A stretch of DNA of 64,000 bases from contig NZ_AP027141.1 of the NCBI RefSeq assembly GCF_027943945.1, positions 1,302,001 to 1,366,000 of the forward strand. The letters run 5' to 3'. A program made the translations under genes and the position numbers. Positions 1-8,018 of the stretch are shown here, in pieces (position 1 is the first letter of the stretch; each line of letters begins with the position of its first letter). This DNA is from Microbacterium terricola (GTDB lineage Bacteria > Actinomycetota > Actinomycetes > Actinomycetales > Microbacteriaceae). Below the pieces are notes generated by a model, which searched no databases, was not told the origin of the DNA, and saw nothing but the letters and a program-made list of their open reading frames with translations.

Positions 1-234
1 TCAGTGCTCTTTCGACGCGTACTTCGGGCCGTTGGCGCCGTAGCCGGCCTTCGCCAGCGCCGCACCCGCGAGGAGCCCGATGACGAGCAGGCCGGCGGAG
101 GCCCAGACGAGGACGGGAAGGTCGAGGAAGAAGAAGAGCGTGCCGAGGGCGACGGCGACCAGCATGATCACCACTGCGGTCCATGCCGCCGGGGAGTGAC
201 CGTGGCCAGGGTCGCCGATGGGGTTGCTGCTCAT
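1..234 (-). CDS. HGxxPAAW family small membrane protein
   Basis: A 77-residue protein with an N-terminal HGHSPAAW motif (residues 9-16), which defines a small actinobacterial family of unknown function usually encoded beside trp genes. Two hydrophobic segments (about 18-37 and 40-58) make it an integral membrane protein. An in-frame extension of 28 residues is possible upstream, but the ATG at 234 follows a GGAGG Shine-Dalgarno by 6 bases and puts the family motif near the N-terminus, so this start is preferred. The gene reads out of the window towards where trpC/trpB would be expected. Its biochemical role is not known. Confidence 0.85.
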   Translation of the reverse strand: MSSNPIGDPGHGHSPAAWTAVVIMLVAVALGTLFFFLDLPVLVWASAGLLVIGLLAGAALAKAGYGANGPKYASKEH

Positions 235-265
235 TTTCGTCCTCCGGGTTTGCGCGATCCTGGAA

Positions 266-271
266 AGTCTA
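266..271 (-). promoter_or_regulatory. candidate -10 box for the HGxxPAAW gene
   Basis: TAGACT on the minus strand, preceded by GC. It would start transcription near 259 and give a 25-base leader that contains the GGAGG ribosome site. No convincing -35 is visible. It would let the downstream genes be expressed apart from the secreted-protein gene inserted upstream. Confidence 0.35.
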
Positions 272-314
272 GCGGGGCTCACGCCGTGGGATCGTCGCCT
301 CCCCGCGATCGTCG

Positions 315-1352
315 TCACTCGAAATAGATGATTGAGGGATAGCTGTAGTTCTCACCGGCGGTGAAGTAGTGAGGGTCGGATTCCGCGACCGCGACGATCG
401 ACCCGATGAGGACGGTCATCCGGAACTTCCAGTAGTAGCCGGAGGTGACGGTCGCGGAGAAGCACCCCTGCCAGTCCCGCTGCAGCTGTCCACCCTCGGT
501 CCAGGTGGCCCCGTCTATCGACCTCAACGCGAGGATGTTGCTCGTGCCGTGGGAGTACTTGATCGTGTTCTGATCGAAGCATCCCGAAGCGGTCGCGGTG
601 GCGGCGGGCGCCGCGCTCAGCACGGGATTCCAGACGTACTTCGCCCCTGCCTCGATGAGTCCGGGCGATCCATAGGCGTAACCCGACAGGTACCCCGAAC
701 GGGAGACGTAGAGGTTGTAGTAGTACCCCGGAGTGACGTTCGTGAACGTGAACGTGCCGGCGGATCCGGTGACCACCCGCGCGACTTCGGTGTAGCCGCC
801 GGTGGTGGTGAGGTACGCGAGTTGCACTGTGGCTGAGTTGAGCGGCTGTCCCGCGGTGTTCACGACGGTGCCGGTGATCGTCCCGGTGGCCTGCACGACG
901 TTGCGGGCCGCCGAGGTCCGCGAGGTCCTGGTGTAGCCGGACTTGCGGCCGGTGACGGTGACGGTGATCTTCTTGCCGACATCTGCTGCGCGCGCCTTGT
1001 ACGTCTTGGACTTGGCGCCGGAGATCGCCTTGCCGTTGCGCTTCCATTGGTACGAGAAGGTGGGCGTGGGTCTCCACGTGCCGTGCACGGCGGTGAGAGT
1101 GTTCCCTGCTTTCGCACTGCCCTTGATCCTCGGGACAGGAGCGGCAGTGAATCGGAGCGTCGCCGCCTTCTTGGCCGCGCTGATCGTCGGCGTGGGTGAG
1201 GACGTGACCGCGCCGGCAGCATAGGCGGGCGCCGCGATCCCGAACCCCACGAACATGCTGAGCACGACGGCGAGTGCGATCCGGCGCGTCCACCGGAGGC
1301 CAAGCCCATTGCGTCGGTAAATGCCACGGGTTTCGGTCGCGACAGCACTCAT
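315..1352 (-). CDS. secreted protein with Ig-like repeat and carboxypeptidase-regulatory-like domain
   Basis: 345 residues. An arginine-containing N-region, a hydrophobic core (about 24-41) and an AYA-A cleavage site near residue 45 form a signal peptide. Residues about 72-153 resemble the actinobacterial cell-wall repeat with a PRIKGSAKAG start, a YQWKRNGKAI core and an ADVGKKITVTVT end. Residues about 155-230 (TGTITGTVVNTAGQPL) look like a carboxypeptidase-regulatory-like beta sandwich. The C-terminal third is unassigned and has two GCF motifs whose cysteines could pair. No LPXTG or membrane anchor is seen, so it is probably secreted or wall-associated. The start has GAGGGGG about 6 bases upstream. 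It interrupts the usual neighbourhood of the two trp-linked membrane proteins, and no enzymatic function can be assigned. Confidence 0.75.
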   Translation of the reverse strand: MSAVATETRGIYRRNGLGLRWTRRIALAVVLSMFVGFGIAAPAYAAGAVTSSPTPTISAAKKAATLRFTAAPVPRIKGSAKAGNTLTAVHGTWRPTPTFSYQWKRNGKAISGAKSKTYKARAADVGKKITVTVTGRKSGYTRTSRTSAARNVVQATGTITGTVVNTAGQPLNSATVQLAYLTTTGGYTEVARVVTGSAGTFTFTNVTPGYYYNLYVSRSGYLSGYAYGSPGLIEAGAKYVWNPVLSAAPAATATASGCFDQNTIKYSHGTSNILALRSIDGATWTEGGQLQRDWQGCFSATVTSGYYWKFRMTVLIGSIVAVAESDPHYFTAGENYSYPSIIYFE

Positions 1353-1373
1353 CGTCTACCCCCTCGCTCACGC

Positions 1374-1402
1374 ACAGTATCTGCGCGTCAGCCGGGGCAC
1401 AA
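1374..1402 (-). promoter_or_regulatory. candidate promoter of the secreted-protein gene
   Basis: Minus-strand TTGTGC (1402-1397), a 17-base spacer, then TACTGT (1379-1374). Transcription would start near 1367, 15 bases before the ATG. It lies between the stop of the TrpM-like gene (1420) and the secreted-protein start, so the inserted gene can be its own transcription unit. Confidence 0.45.
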
Positions 1403-1419
1403 CGGGGGCCGCTGCGCGC

Positions 1420-2022
1420 CTACGTGGCCGTGGGATCGTCGCCGCGCGACAGGTCGTCCCAGTCGTCGATGGCGTCGTGCGGGCGGGAACCCGATGCCGC
1501 AGCGGGTGCCTCGGCCGGTGCGTCGGTGCGGTAGCGCCGCCCGCCGCGCCGCCAGCGGTGTGCGGTGGCGACGATGAGGACTCCTGCGGCGACGAGCACC
1601 ACCCAGCCGACCAGCGTGACCGCTGGCCACGGGGTCGGGACGATGCCGGCGACGAGCTCGCCGACCGCGTCGGCCCCGGCGATGCCGGTCGCCTCGGTCA
1701 CGACGCTCGTCACGGCTCCGATCGGCTGCTGGAAGGCGACCTGCCACGTCAGCACCGCGAGCACCCCGCCGAGCACGACGGCGAGGGCGCCGAACACGTG
1801 CGCGAGCACCCGCCCGACGATCGACAGCGCGGCGCCGAGGGCGAGGACCGCCAGGCTCAGCGGTGCGAGCACGGGGATCGCCGAGGCGCCGGGCACGGTC
1901 AGCTCGTGCTGGGCGCCGTCGCTGAGGGTCACGGTCAGCCAGGTCTGCGTCGAGGAGATGACGCCCAGCGCCCCGACGGCGACGAGCGCGATCACGGCGA
2001 GCGAGCGGGCGCGGGCGATCAC
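1420..2022 (-). CDS. Trp biosynthesis-associated membrane protein (TrpM-like)
   Basis: 200 residues in the same position as the actinobacterial 'tryptophan operon associated' membrane protein family. About four transmembrane segments are visible (about 4-24, 48-68, 72-92 and 131-153). Between the first two is a short extracytoplasmic loop with an STQTWLTV motif typical of the family. The acidic, Pro/Ala-rich tail after residue 155 is probably cytoplasmic. The GTG start at 2022 overlaps the hisI stop by four bases (GTGA), so it is translationally coupled to hisI; the longer reading frame upstream is hisI in another frame. Its molecular role is not established. Confidence 0.8.
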   Translation of the reverse strand: MIARARSLAVIALVAVGALGVISSTQTWLTVTLSDGAQHELTVPGASAIPVLAPLSLAVLALGAALSIVGRVLAHVFGALAVVLGGVLAVLTWQVAFQQPIGAVTSVVTEATGIAGADAVGELVAGIVPTPWPAVTLVGWVVLVAAGVLIVATAHRWRRGGRRYRTDAPAEAPAAASGSRPHDAIDDWDDLSRGDDPTAT

Positions 2023-2411
2023 GCCGTCGCGTCCCGCCCGAGGTCGGCGACCTGCGGTCCGAGGTCGTCGGCGTCGAAGCACGTCCGGGTTCCCGTGTGA
2101 CACGCGGCGCCGACCTGATCCACCGTGACGAGGATCGTGTCGCCGTCGCAGTCGAGGCGAGCGCCGCGCACCAGCTGGATGTGGCCGGAGGTGTCGCCCT
2201 TGCGCCAGTACTCCTGACGCGAGCGCGACCAGAAGGTGACCCGGCCGGTCGTCAGCGTGCGACGCAGCGCCTCCGCATCCATCCACCCGAGCATGAGCAC
2301 CTCGAGGCTGTCCCACTGCTGGATGACGGCCGCGACGAGCCCGTCGCGGTTGAAGGCGACCCGGGCGATGCGGTCTTCGACGGACTCGGGGTCAGGGGCG
2401 GCGTCAGCCAT
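2019..2411 (-). CDS. hisI: phosphoribosyl-AMP cyclohydrolase
   Basis: 130 residues, the usual length of monofunctional HisI. It opens the purine ring of phosphoribosyl-AMP in the third step of histidine synthesis. The metal-binding pattern is present: [10 protein letters not shown], then [10 protein letters not shown], supplying Asp and Cys/His ligands for Mg and Zn. The WMDAEAL and [11 protein letters not shown] motifs near residues 43-70 are family hallmarks. The ATG shares one base with the hisF stop (TGATG). HisE is a separate gene here, so the two activities are not fused as in enterobacteria. Confidence 0.95.
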   Translation of the reverse strand: MADAAPDPESVEDRIARVAFNRDGLVAAVIQQWDSLEVLMLGWMDAEALRRTLTTGRVTFWSRSRQEYWRKGDTSGHIQLVRGARLDCDGDTILVTVDQVGAACHTGTRTCFDADDLGPQVADLGRDATA

Positions 2412-3187
2412 CAGCGCACCTCGATCCCGGCATCGGCCATGGCCGACTTCACGTCGCCGACCGTCAGCTGGCCGGAGTGGAAGACGGATGCTGCCAGCAC
2501 CGCGTCCGCGCCGGCACCGACCGCGGGGGCGAAGTGGCCCACCTCGCCGGCGCCGCCGGAGGCGATCACCGGGACGCTGGAGACCTCGCGCATGAGCGAG
2601 ATCAGCTCGAGGTCGAAGCCCTCGCGGGTGCCGTCGGCGTCGATGGAGTTGACCAGCAGCTCCCCCGCGCCGCGCTCGGTGGCCTCGCGGGCCCACTCCA
2701 GCGCGTCGAGCTCGGTCTCGGTGCGTCCGCCGTGGGTGGTCACGACGAAACCGGACGGGACGCGGTCGCGGAGCTCCGCTGACGCGCGCTTGACGTCGAG
2801 GGAGAGGACGAGCACCTGGGCGCCGAAGCGGTCGGCGATCTCGTCGAGCAGGTCGGGACGCGCGATCGCCGCCGAGTTCACGCCGATCTTGTCTGCACCC
2901 ACCGCCAGCAGCCGGGCGACGTCGTCGACCGTGCGCACTCCCCCGCCCACGGTCAGCGGGATGAAGACCTCCTCGGCCGTGCGGCGGACCACGTCGTACG
3001 TGGTCGCCCGCTCGTCGACCGTCGCGGTGACGTCGAGGAAGGTGATCTCGTCTGCGCCCTGCCGGAAGTACTCGCGGGCGAGTTCGACCGGATCGCCCAT
3101 GTCGCGCAGGTTCTCGAAGTTCACGCCCTTCACGACGCGGCCGGCGGCGACGTCGAGGCACGGGATGACGCGGCAGGCGAGCGACAT
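2411..3187 (-). CDS. hisF: imidazole glycerol phosphate synthase cyclase subunit
   Basis: 258-residue (beta/alpha)8 barrel. HisF takes ammonia from HisH and converts PRFAR to imidazole glycerol phosphate and AICAR. The catalytic aspartates sit in [12 protein letters not shown] near the N-terminus and in [11 protein letters not shown] in the middle; the phosphate-binding GGG/ASGG loops are also present. The chosen start gives the canonical [13 protein letters not shown] beginning and overlaps the hisG stop by one base; 39 extra upstream codons in the same frame are shadow sequence. hisH and hisA are not in the window, as is common in actinobacteria where they lie elsewhere. Confidence 0.96.
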   Translation of the reverse strand: MSLACRVIPCLDVAAGRVVKGVNFENLRDMGDPVELAREYFRQGADEITFLDVTATVDERATTYDVVRRTAEEVFIPLTVGGGVRTVDDVARLLAVGADKIGVNSAAIARPDLLDEIADRFGAQVLVLSLDVKRASAELRDRVPSGFVVTTHGGRTETELDALEWAREATERGAGELLVNSIDADGTREGFDLELISLMREVSSVPVIASGGAGEVGHFAPAVGAGADAVLAASVFHSGQLTVGDVKSAMADAGIEVR

Positions 3188-4029
3188 CAGAGCCTCGCGT
3201 TGTGGATTGCGCTGACCAGGATCGCGCGCGCGCCGATGGCGTACAGGTCGTCCATCACCTGATTGACGCCCCTGCGCGGCACCATGACCCGCACGGCGAC
3301 CCACTCGGCGTCGCGCAGCGGCGAGATCGTGGGCGACTCGATGCCGGGTGCGATGGCGACCGCCTGGTCGACCAGCGCGACGGGCAGGTCGTAGTCGACG
3401 AGCACGTACTGCCGCGCGACCATGACGCCGCGGAGGCGCCGGAGAAGGGTGTCCGTGCCGTCGACGTCGGTCTGCCCGGTGATCAGGACCGCTTCGGACT
3501 GCAGCAGGACGGGTCCGAAGATCTCGAGCCCGGCCTGCTTCAGGGTGGTGCCGGTCGAGACGACGTCGGCGACGGCATCCGCCACTCCGAGCTGGACCGC
3601 CGACTCGACGGCGCCGTCCAGCGGCACGAGATCCGCCGCGATGCCCAGCTCATCGAGGTACGCGTCGACCAGACCGGGGTAGGCGGTGGCGACCCGCACG
3701 CCCTGGAGGTCGGAGATGTCGGTGAACGCGCCAGGAGGGCCCGCGAAGCGGAAGGTCGATCCGCCGAAGCCGAGCGCCTCGATCTCGCGGGCACCCGGCA
3801 TCCGCGCGTCCAGCAGCAGATCGCGGCCGGTGATGCCCACATCCAGCGCGCCGGACCCGACATACGTGGCGATGTCCTTCGGCCGCAGGTAGAAGAACTC
3901 GACGTCGTTGGCCGGGTCGATGACGTGCAGGTCCTTCGGGTCGCGGCGGCCGGTGTAGCCGGCTTCGGCGAGCATGTCGTGGGCGGTCTCGGCGAGCGAT
4001 CCCTTGTTCGGCACGGCGATTCGCAGCAT
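3187..4029 (-). CDS. hisG: ATP phosphoribosyltransferase, long form
   Basis: 280 residues. It catalyses the first committed step of histidine synthesis, joining ATP and PRPP. It begins [12 protein letters not shown], contains the [12 protein letters not shown] and STGTTLKQ (PRPP-binding) segments, and has the C-terminal ACT-like regulatory domain (about 210-280) that allows histidine feedback inhibition. That domain marks the long form, which works without HisZ. It sits 42 bases downstream of hisE and is coupled to hisF by a one-base overlap. Confidence 0.96.
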   Translation of the reverse strand: MLRIAVPNKGSLAETAHDMLAEAGYTGRRDPKDLHVIDPANDVEFFYLRPKDIATYVGSGALDVGITGRDLLLDARMPGAREIEALGFGGSTFRFAGPPGAFTDISDLQGVRVATAYPGLVDAYLDELGIAADLVPLDGAVESAVQLGVADAVADVVSTGTTLKQAGLEIFGPVLLQSEAVLITGQTDVDGTDTLLRRLRGVMVARQYVLVDYDLPVALVDQAVAIAPGIESPTISPLRDAEWVAVRVMVPRRGVNQVMDDLYAIGARAILVSAIHNARL

Positions 4030-4071
4030 GGAGAGGGCTTTCAGGTCGTGGGCGGGTCGGCGGGGGCGCGC

Positions 4072-4335
4072 TCACAGATGTCGGTAGACATCCTCGAGGG
4101 TCAGGCCCTTCGCGAGCATCATCACCTGGAGGTGGTAGAGCAGCTGCGAGATCTCCTCGGCGGCCTCGTCGTTCGACTGGAACTCCGCGGCCATCCACAC
4201 CTCGGCGGCCTCTTCGACGACCTTCTTGCCGATCGCGTGCACGCCCGCGTCGAGCTGAGCGACGGTCCCCGATCCTTCCGGGCGCGTGGCCGCGGTGGCG
4301 GTGAGCTCGGCGAACAGCGAGTCGAACGTCTTCAC
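4072..4335 (-). CDS. hisE: phosphoribosyl-ATP pyrophosphatase
   Basis: 87 residues of the all-alpha MazG-like type. It hydrolyses phosphoribosyl-ATP to phosphoribosyl-AMP and pyrophosphate, the second step of histidine synthesis. The [13 protein letters not shown] segment (about 37-49) carries the Glu residues that bind Mg, followed by the [14 protein letters not shown] helix. The start is a GTG with no Shine-Dalgarno but with a TAGCCT -10 box six bases upstream, so the his operon transcript is probably leaderless from here. Confidence 0.95.
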   Translation of the reverse strand: MKTFDSLFAELTATAATRPEGSGTVAQLDAGVHAIGKKVVEEAAEVWMAAEFQSNDEAAEEISQLLYHLQVMMLAKGLTLEDVYRHL

Positions 4336-4341
4336 CCTGAC

Positions 4342-4347
4342 AGGCTA
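4342..4347 (-). promoter_or_regulatory. -10 box giving a leaderless hisE-hisG-hisF-hisI transcript
   Basis: TAGCCT on the minus strand, six bases before the hisE GTG. The expected start point coincides with the start codon. The same arrangement recurs at several other genes in the window. Confidence 0.5.
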
Positions 4348-4401
4348 CCGGGCCTGGGCCGACGGCGGACGCCGTGTGTCCGCGGGCCGGACGCGCGGGA
4401 G

Positions 4402-5073
4402 TCAGTGCACGTGGTGCTGGGCGGCGGCGAACCGCAGCCCAGCGATGGCGGCGTCGGGGTCCTGCGCGCCGAACACGGCCGAGCCGGCCACGAAGGTGTC
4501 CGCGCCGGCGGCGGCCGCCTGCGCGATCGTGGATTCGGCGATCCCGCCGTCGACCTGCAGCCAGACGGCGGAGCCGCGACGCCGTGCCTCATCGGCGAGC
4601 AGCCGCAGCTTGGGCATGGTCTCGGGCATGAACGACTGACCGCCGAAGCCGGGCTCGACCGTCATCACCAGAATCTGGTCGAACTCATCGAGCACGTCGA
4701 GCAGCCCCTCCACCTGCGTCCCCGGCTTCACGGCCACCCCGGCGCGTGCGCCGATCGCGCGCAGCCGGCGCGCCAGCGCGACCGGCTCCGACGATGCCTC
4801 GAGATGGAACGTCACCGACGCGGCGCCCAGTTCGGCGTAAGCGGGTGCCCAGCGCTCCGGCTCGTCGATCATCAGGTGCACATCCAGCGGGATCGGGCTG
4901 GTGTCCTGGATGCGCCCGACCATCTGCGGTCCGAACGTCAGGTTCGGCACGAAGTGGTTGTCCATCACGTCGACGTGCACGAAGTCGGCCGCGGCGATGC
5001 GGGCGAGTTCGGCCTGCATGTTGGCGAAGTCGGCGGCGAGGATGCTGGGGTTGATCCGGATGCTGTCGGTCAC
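4402..5073 (-). CDS. rpe: ribulose-phosphate 3-epimerase
   Basis: 223 residues. It interconverts ribulose 5-phosphate and xylulose 5-phosphate in the pentose phosphate pathway. A TIM barrel with the family motifs INPSILAADFANM at the start, HVDVMDNHFVPNLTFGP (metal-binding His and catalytic Asp), LDVHLMI, MTVEPGFGGQSF and QVDGGI. The GTG at 5073 was chosen because it gives the canonical N-terminus; the ribosome site is weak. The usual actinobacterial order rsmB-rpe is kept, with one lipoprotein gene inserted between them. Confidence 0.95.
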   Translation of the reverse strand: MTDSIRINPSILAADFANMQAELARIAAADFVHVDVMDNHFVPNLTFGPQMVGRIQDTSPIPLDVHLMIDEPERWAPAYAELGAASVTFHLEASSEPVALARRLRAIGARAGVAVKPGTQVEGLLDVLDEFDQILVMTVEPGFGGQSFMPETMPKLRLLADEARRRGSAVWLQVDGGIAESTIAQAAAAGADTFVAGSAVFGAQDPDAAIAGLRFAAAQHHVH

Positions 5074-5102
5074 CGCTTCATTATGTCGAGCCGGGATGCG
5101 GC

Positions 5103-5690
5103 TCAGCCGACGGTGACCTCGTTGCGGTCGCCCGACACGGTCTGGTCGGTGAGGGCGTCCGCGTCGACCTCGTTGTTGTTGCCGCTGATCGTGAGGGAGC
5201 CGAGGAGTCCGTCGACGTCGATCTCGTTGCGCTCGCCGCTGATCTCGACGGCCTCGATCCCGGACGCCTCGATGCTGTTGTCGGTGCCGCTGATCGTCAC
5301 GAGCGTGATCGAGACGGCGTCGACGCTGTTGCGGCCGCCGCGGATCACGAGCGTGCCGATGTCGGCGGCATCGACCTCGATGTCCTGGCCCTCGATGGTG
5401 ACGCTCTCGCAGGCGCCGGTGAGCGTGAATTCGCGGCCCGGCTCGTTCAGCCGGACGTCGGCGGTGGTGTCGCAGTCGATGAGGGCGTCGCCGGTCGCCG
5501 ACTCGGACGGCACCGTGCTGGGCTCGGTGCTCGGATCGTCGCTCGGCTGAGCGCTCGCCGCGTCGCCTCCCGACGAGGGGACGACCGTGGCGCGGGAGCC
5601 CGGCCCGATGCCGGGCACGCATCCGCTGAGCGCGAGCGCCAGGAGACCGGTGACGAGGACGATCGAGGATGACGTGGCGAACCGGCTCAT
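5103..5690 (-). CDS. DUF3060 lipoprotein
   Basis: 195 residues. A short signal peptide ends in the lipobox LALSGC (Cys at about residue 23), so the mature protein is a membrane-anchored lipoprotein. An Asp/Ser/Thr/Pro-rich linker (about 35-65) follows. The rest is a regular series of short beta repeats of the form 'I-x-G-x-x-N-x-I/V-x-V/A' (GGRNSVDA, GTDNSIEA, GERNEIDV, GNNNEVDA, GDRNEVTV), the pattern of DUF3060 and likely a small beta-solenoid. Function is unknown. The ATG has no Shine-Dalgarno but a TAGATT box seven bases upstream. It lies between rsmB and rpe, normally neighbours. Confidence 0.85.
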   Translation of the reverse strand: MSRFATSSSIVLVTGLLALALSGCVPGIGPGSRATVVPSSGGDAASAQPSDDPSTEPSTVPSESATGDALIDCDTTADVRLNEPGREFTLTGACESVTIEGQDIEVDAADIGTLVIRGGRNSVDAVSITLVTISGTDNSIEASGIEAVEISGERNEIDVDGLLGSLTISGNNNEVDADALTDQTVSGDRNEVTVG

Positions 5691-5697
5691 GTCTGCG

Positions 5698-5703
5698 AAT
5701 CTA
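5698..5703 (-). promoter_or_regulatory. -10 box of the DUF3060 lipoprotein gene
   Basis: TAGATT on the minus strand, seven bases before the ATG, in the 26-base gap after rsmB. It suggests a leaderless transcript that may continue into rpe. Confidence 0.5.
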
Positions 5704-5716
5704 CTCGCGACCGGGA

Positions 5717-7090
5717 TCAGGCGCGCTTGCGCAGCAGGGTGATGGACATCGCGTCGGTGTTGTGCCGGTGCGGCCACAGCTGCGCGCGGCCCGAGCCGTC
5801 GGCCGGCTCCGGCAGATCGGGCTCGGAGTGGGACACCGACCGGATGACGGCGCGGGCATCGAGCTCTTCGATCTGGTCGCCCACCTCACGGCGCAGATCC
5901 GCGACCACCGATGCGGTCTCCGCCAGGTGCGGCGAGCATGTCACGTAGGCCACGATGCCGCCCGGTCGCAGTCCGGTGAACGCCGCGCGCAGCAGATCGC
6001 CCTGCAGCGCGGTGAGCTCGGGCACATCGGTCGGCGCCTTCCGCCACCGGGCCTCCGGACGACGGCGCAGCGCACCGAGGCCGGTGCAGGGGGCATCGAC
6101 GAGGATGCGGTCGTACGCGTCCGGCGACGCGGCCGCGCGCACGCGCCCGTCCTGCTCCGAGACCTCGACCCTCAGCGGCACCCCCGCGATGGCCTGCCTC
6201 ACGAGGCCGGCCCTGGCCGGGGAGACCTCGTTCGCCTCCAGGATCGCTCCGTGGGCGAGCGCCTCGGCCGCCAGCACGGCGGTCTTGCCGCCCGGTCCTG
6301 CACACAGATCGAGCCACCGCTCCCCCGCCCTGACGGGGACGGCACGGGTGAGGGCGAGCGCGGCGAGCTGGGACCCTTCGTCCTGGACCCGCAGTGTGCC
6401 GCCGGACGACGTGATGAGCCCCTCCGGGTCGCCGCCCTCGAGACGGAACCCGACGGGCGAGAACGGCGTGCGCCGTGCACCATCGGGGACCTCGGCGATA
6501 CCCGGCAGCGCGGCCATGGTCACGCGCGGCGATGCGTTGTCAGCGGCGAGCAGGGCGTGCAGCTCGTCCGCGCGTCCCTCCGCGGCGAGAGCACGGCGGA
6601 ACGCGCGCACGACCCACACCGGGTGCGACGTGGTCAGCCCCAGTCGCTCGTCGTCCGAGCGCGCGCTCTGCTCGATATGGGTGATCCAGTCGCCCGGCGT
6701 GTCGCGCGCCACGCGGCGCAGCACGGCGTTCGCGAAGCCGGCGGCCCCGCGGCCCCCCGCTGACCTGGCGAGTTCGACCGACTCGTTGACGGCGGCGTGG
6801 GATGCCACCCTGGTCGACAGCAGCTGGTGCACGCCGAGGCGCAGCGCGTCGAGCACCGGCGGATCGATGTCGTGGATGCTGCGGTCGGCCGCCAGGCCGA
6901 TGACGGCGTCGTAGGTGCCCTGCCGGCGCAGTGTGCCGTAGGTGAGCTCGGTCGTGAGCGCCGCGTCCGCGGTGGACAGTCCGGCCCGGGCGAGGGCGCG
7001 CGGCAGGAGCAGATTGGCGTACGCGTCGGATTCGTGGACGGCCCTGATCGTGTCGAACGCGACCTGGCGGGCGGGGCTCGCGCCGCTCAT
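5717..7090 (-). CDS. rsmB: 16S rRNA (cytosine-5)-methyltransferase RsmB
   Basis: 457 residues. An N-terminal NusB-like RNA-binding domain (about 1-140) is followed by a Rossmann methyltransferase domain. The S-adenosylmethionine site is LDLCAGPGGKT (about 257-267). The two catalytic cysteines of m5C methyltransferases are in DAPCTG (about 330) and TCSPH (about 382). It is expected to methylate C967 of 16S rRNA. The ATG at 7090 overlaps the fmt stop by four bases; a start 13 codons upstream lies inside fmt and is less likely. Confidence 0.93.
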   Translation of the reverse strand: MSGASPARQVAFDTIRAVHESDAYANLLLPRALARAGLSTADAALTTELTYGTLRRQGTYDAVIGLAADRSIHDIDPPVLDALRLGVHQLLSTRVASHAAVNESVELARSAGGRGAAGFANAVLRRVARDTPGDWITHIEQSARSDDERLGLTTSHPVWVVRAFRRALAAEGRADELHALLAADNASPRVTMAALPGIAEVPDGARRTPFSPVGFRLEGGDPEGLITSSGGTLRVQDEGSQLAALALTRAVPVRAGERWLDLCAGPGGKTAVLAAEALAHGAILEANEVSPARAGLVRQAIAGVPLRVEVSEQDGRVRAAASPDAYDRILVDAPCTGLGALRRRPEARWRKAPTDVPELTALQGDLLRAAFTGLRPGGIVAYVTCSPHLAETASVVADLRREVGDQIEELDARAVIRSVSHSEPDLPEPADGSGRAQLWPHRHNTDAMSITLLRKRA

Positions 7091-8010
7091 CGCTCGAACA
7101 CCGCGCTCTCGATGCGAAGGCCGCGCCACCAGTCCGCGGCGGCCATGGCCGGCTTGCCCGCCGGCTGGACCCGCACCAGTTCGACCGGCGCGTCGGCCGT
7201 GCCGACCAGCATCCGCCTGCCGTGGAGTCCGGCCTCACCGGCTCCGAGCACGGGCGCGTCGTCCGGGGCGGCGGCGGCCTCGTGCACCTTCACGCGCGCG
7301 CCGTCCAGCATCGTGTGGGCGCCGGGCTCGGGCGTGACGCCGCGGAGGTGCGAGAGCACCGCTGCCCGCGGCTGGTCCCAACCGATGCGCCCGTCGGCGT
7401 CCGTGAGCTTATGGGCATAGGTGGCGTCGCCCTCCTGCGGGCGGGCGGTCGCGGTGCCGGCGGCGATGGCGTCGACGACCTCGGCAAGCAGCTCTGCGCC
7501 CGCTGCGGCGAGGAGCTGCAGCGCCTCCCCCGCCGTCGCCGTGTCGGGCACGGCCACCTCGCGCTCGGCGAACACATCACCGGCGTCGAGCTCGGCGACC
7601 AGCTGGAACACGCTCGCGCCCAGGACCGGATCGCCCGCGATCAGCGCGCGCTGCACGGGGGCGGCACCGCGCCACTGCGGCAGCAGCGAGAAGTGCAGGT
7701 TGATCCAGCCGTGCACGGGCGCCGACAGCAGCGGCTCGCGCACCAGCCCGCCGTACGCGACGATGACGCCCAGATCGGGCGCCAGGGCGGCGATCTGCGC
7801 GGTGGTCGCGGCGTCGAGCCGGTCGGCCTTGATGACCGGCACACCCGCCGCGTCGGCCGCCGCGGCGACGGCGGACGGGGTCAGCACGCGCTTGCGCCCC
7901 TGCGGGGCGTCGGTGCGCGAGATGACCGCAGCGACCTCGTGGTCGGAGGCGAGCAGTCGGCGCAGCGACGGAACGGCCGCCTCTGGTGTGCCGGCGAAGA
8001 CGAGGCGCAT
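7087..8010 (-). CDS. fmt: methionyl-tRNA formyltransferase
   Basis: 307 residues. It formylates Met-tRNA(fMet) with 10-formyl-tetrahydrofolate, making initiator tRNA. The catalytic triad is present: Asn104 and His106 in INLHFSLLPQWRG, and Asp142 in ELDAGDVF. The C-terminal domain (about 205-307) binds tRNA. The start codon follows GAAGGA, which overlaps the priA stop codon, so priA and fmt are closely coupled. A much longer upstream reading frame in the same phase is an antisense-like shadow of priA and was dropped. Confidence 0.96.
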   Translation of the reverse strand: MRLVFAGTPEAAVPSLRRLLASDHEVAAVISRTDAPQGRKRVLTPSAVAAAADAAGVPVIKADRLDAATTAQIAALAPDLGVIVAYGGLVREPLLSAPVHGWINLHFSLLPQWRGAAPVQRALIAGDPVLGASVFQLVAELDAGDVFAEREVAVPDTATAGEALQLLAAAGAELLAEVVDAIAAGTATARPQEGDATYAHKLTDADGRIGWDQPRAAVLSHLRGVTPEPGAHTMLDGARVKVHEAAAAPDDAPVLGAGEAGLHGRRMLVGTADAPVELVRVQPAGKPAMAAADWWRGLRIESAVFER

Positions 8011-8018
8011 GGAGTCCT

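Noticed and set aside
2019..3161. Apparent fusion of hisF-region sequence to hisI
   Set aside because: The extra N-terminal sequence is hisF read in another frame; HisI starts normally at 2411.
3202..5550. A 782-codon plus-strand open frame
   Set aside because: Antisense to hisG, hisE, rpe and the DUF3060 gene; no ribosome site or domain.
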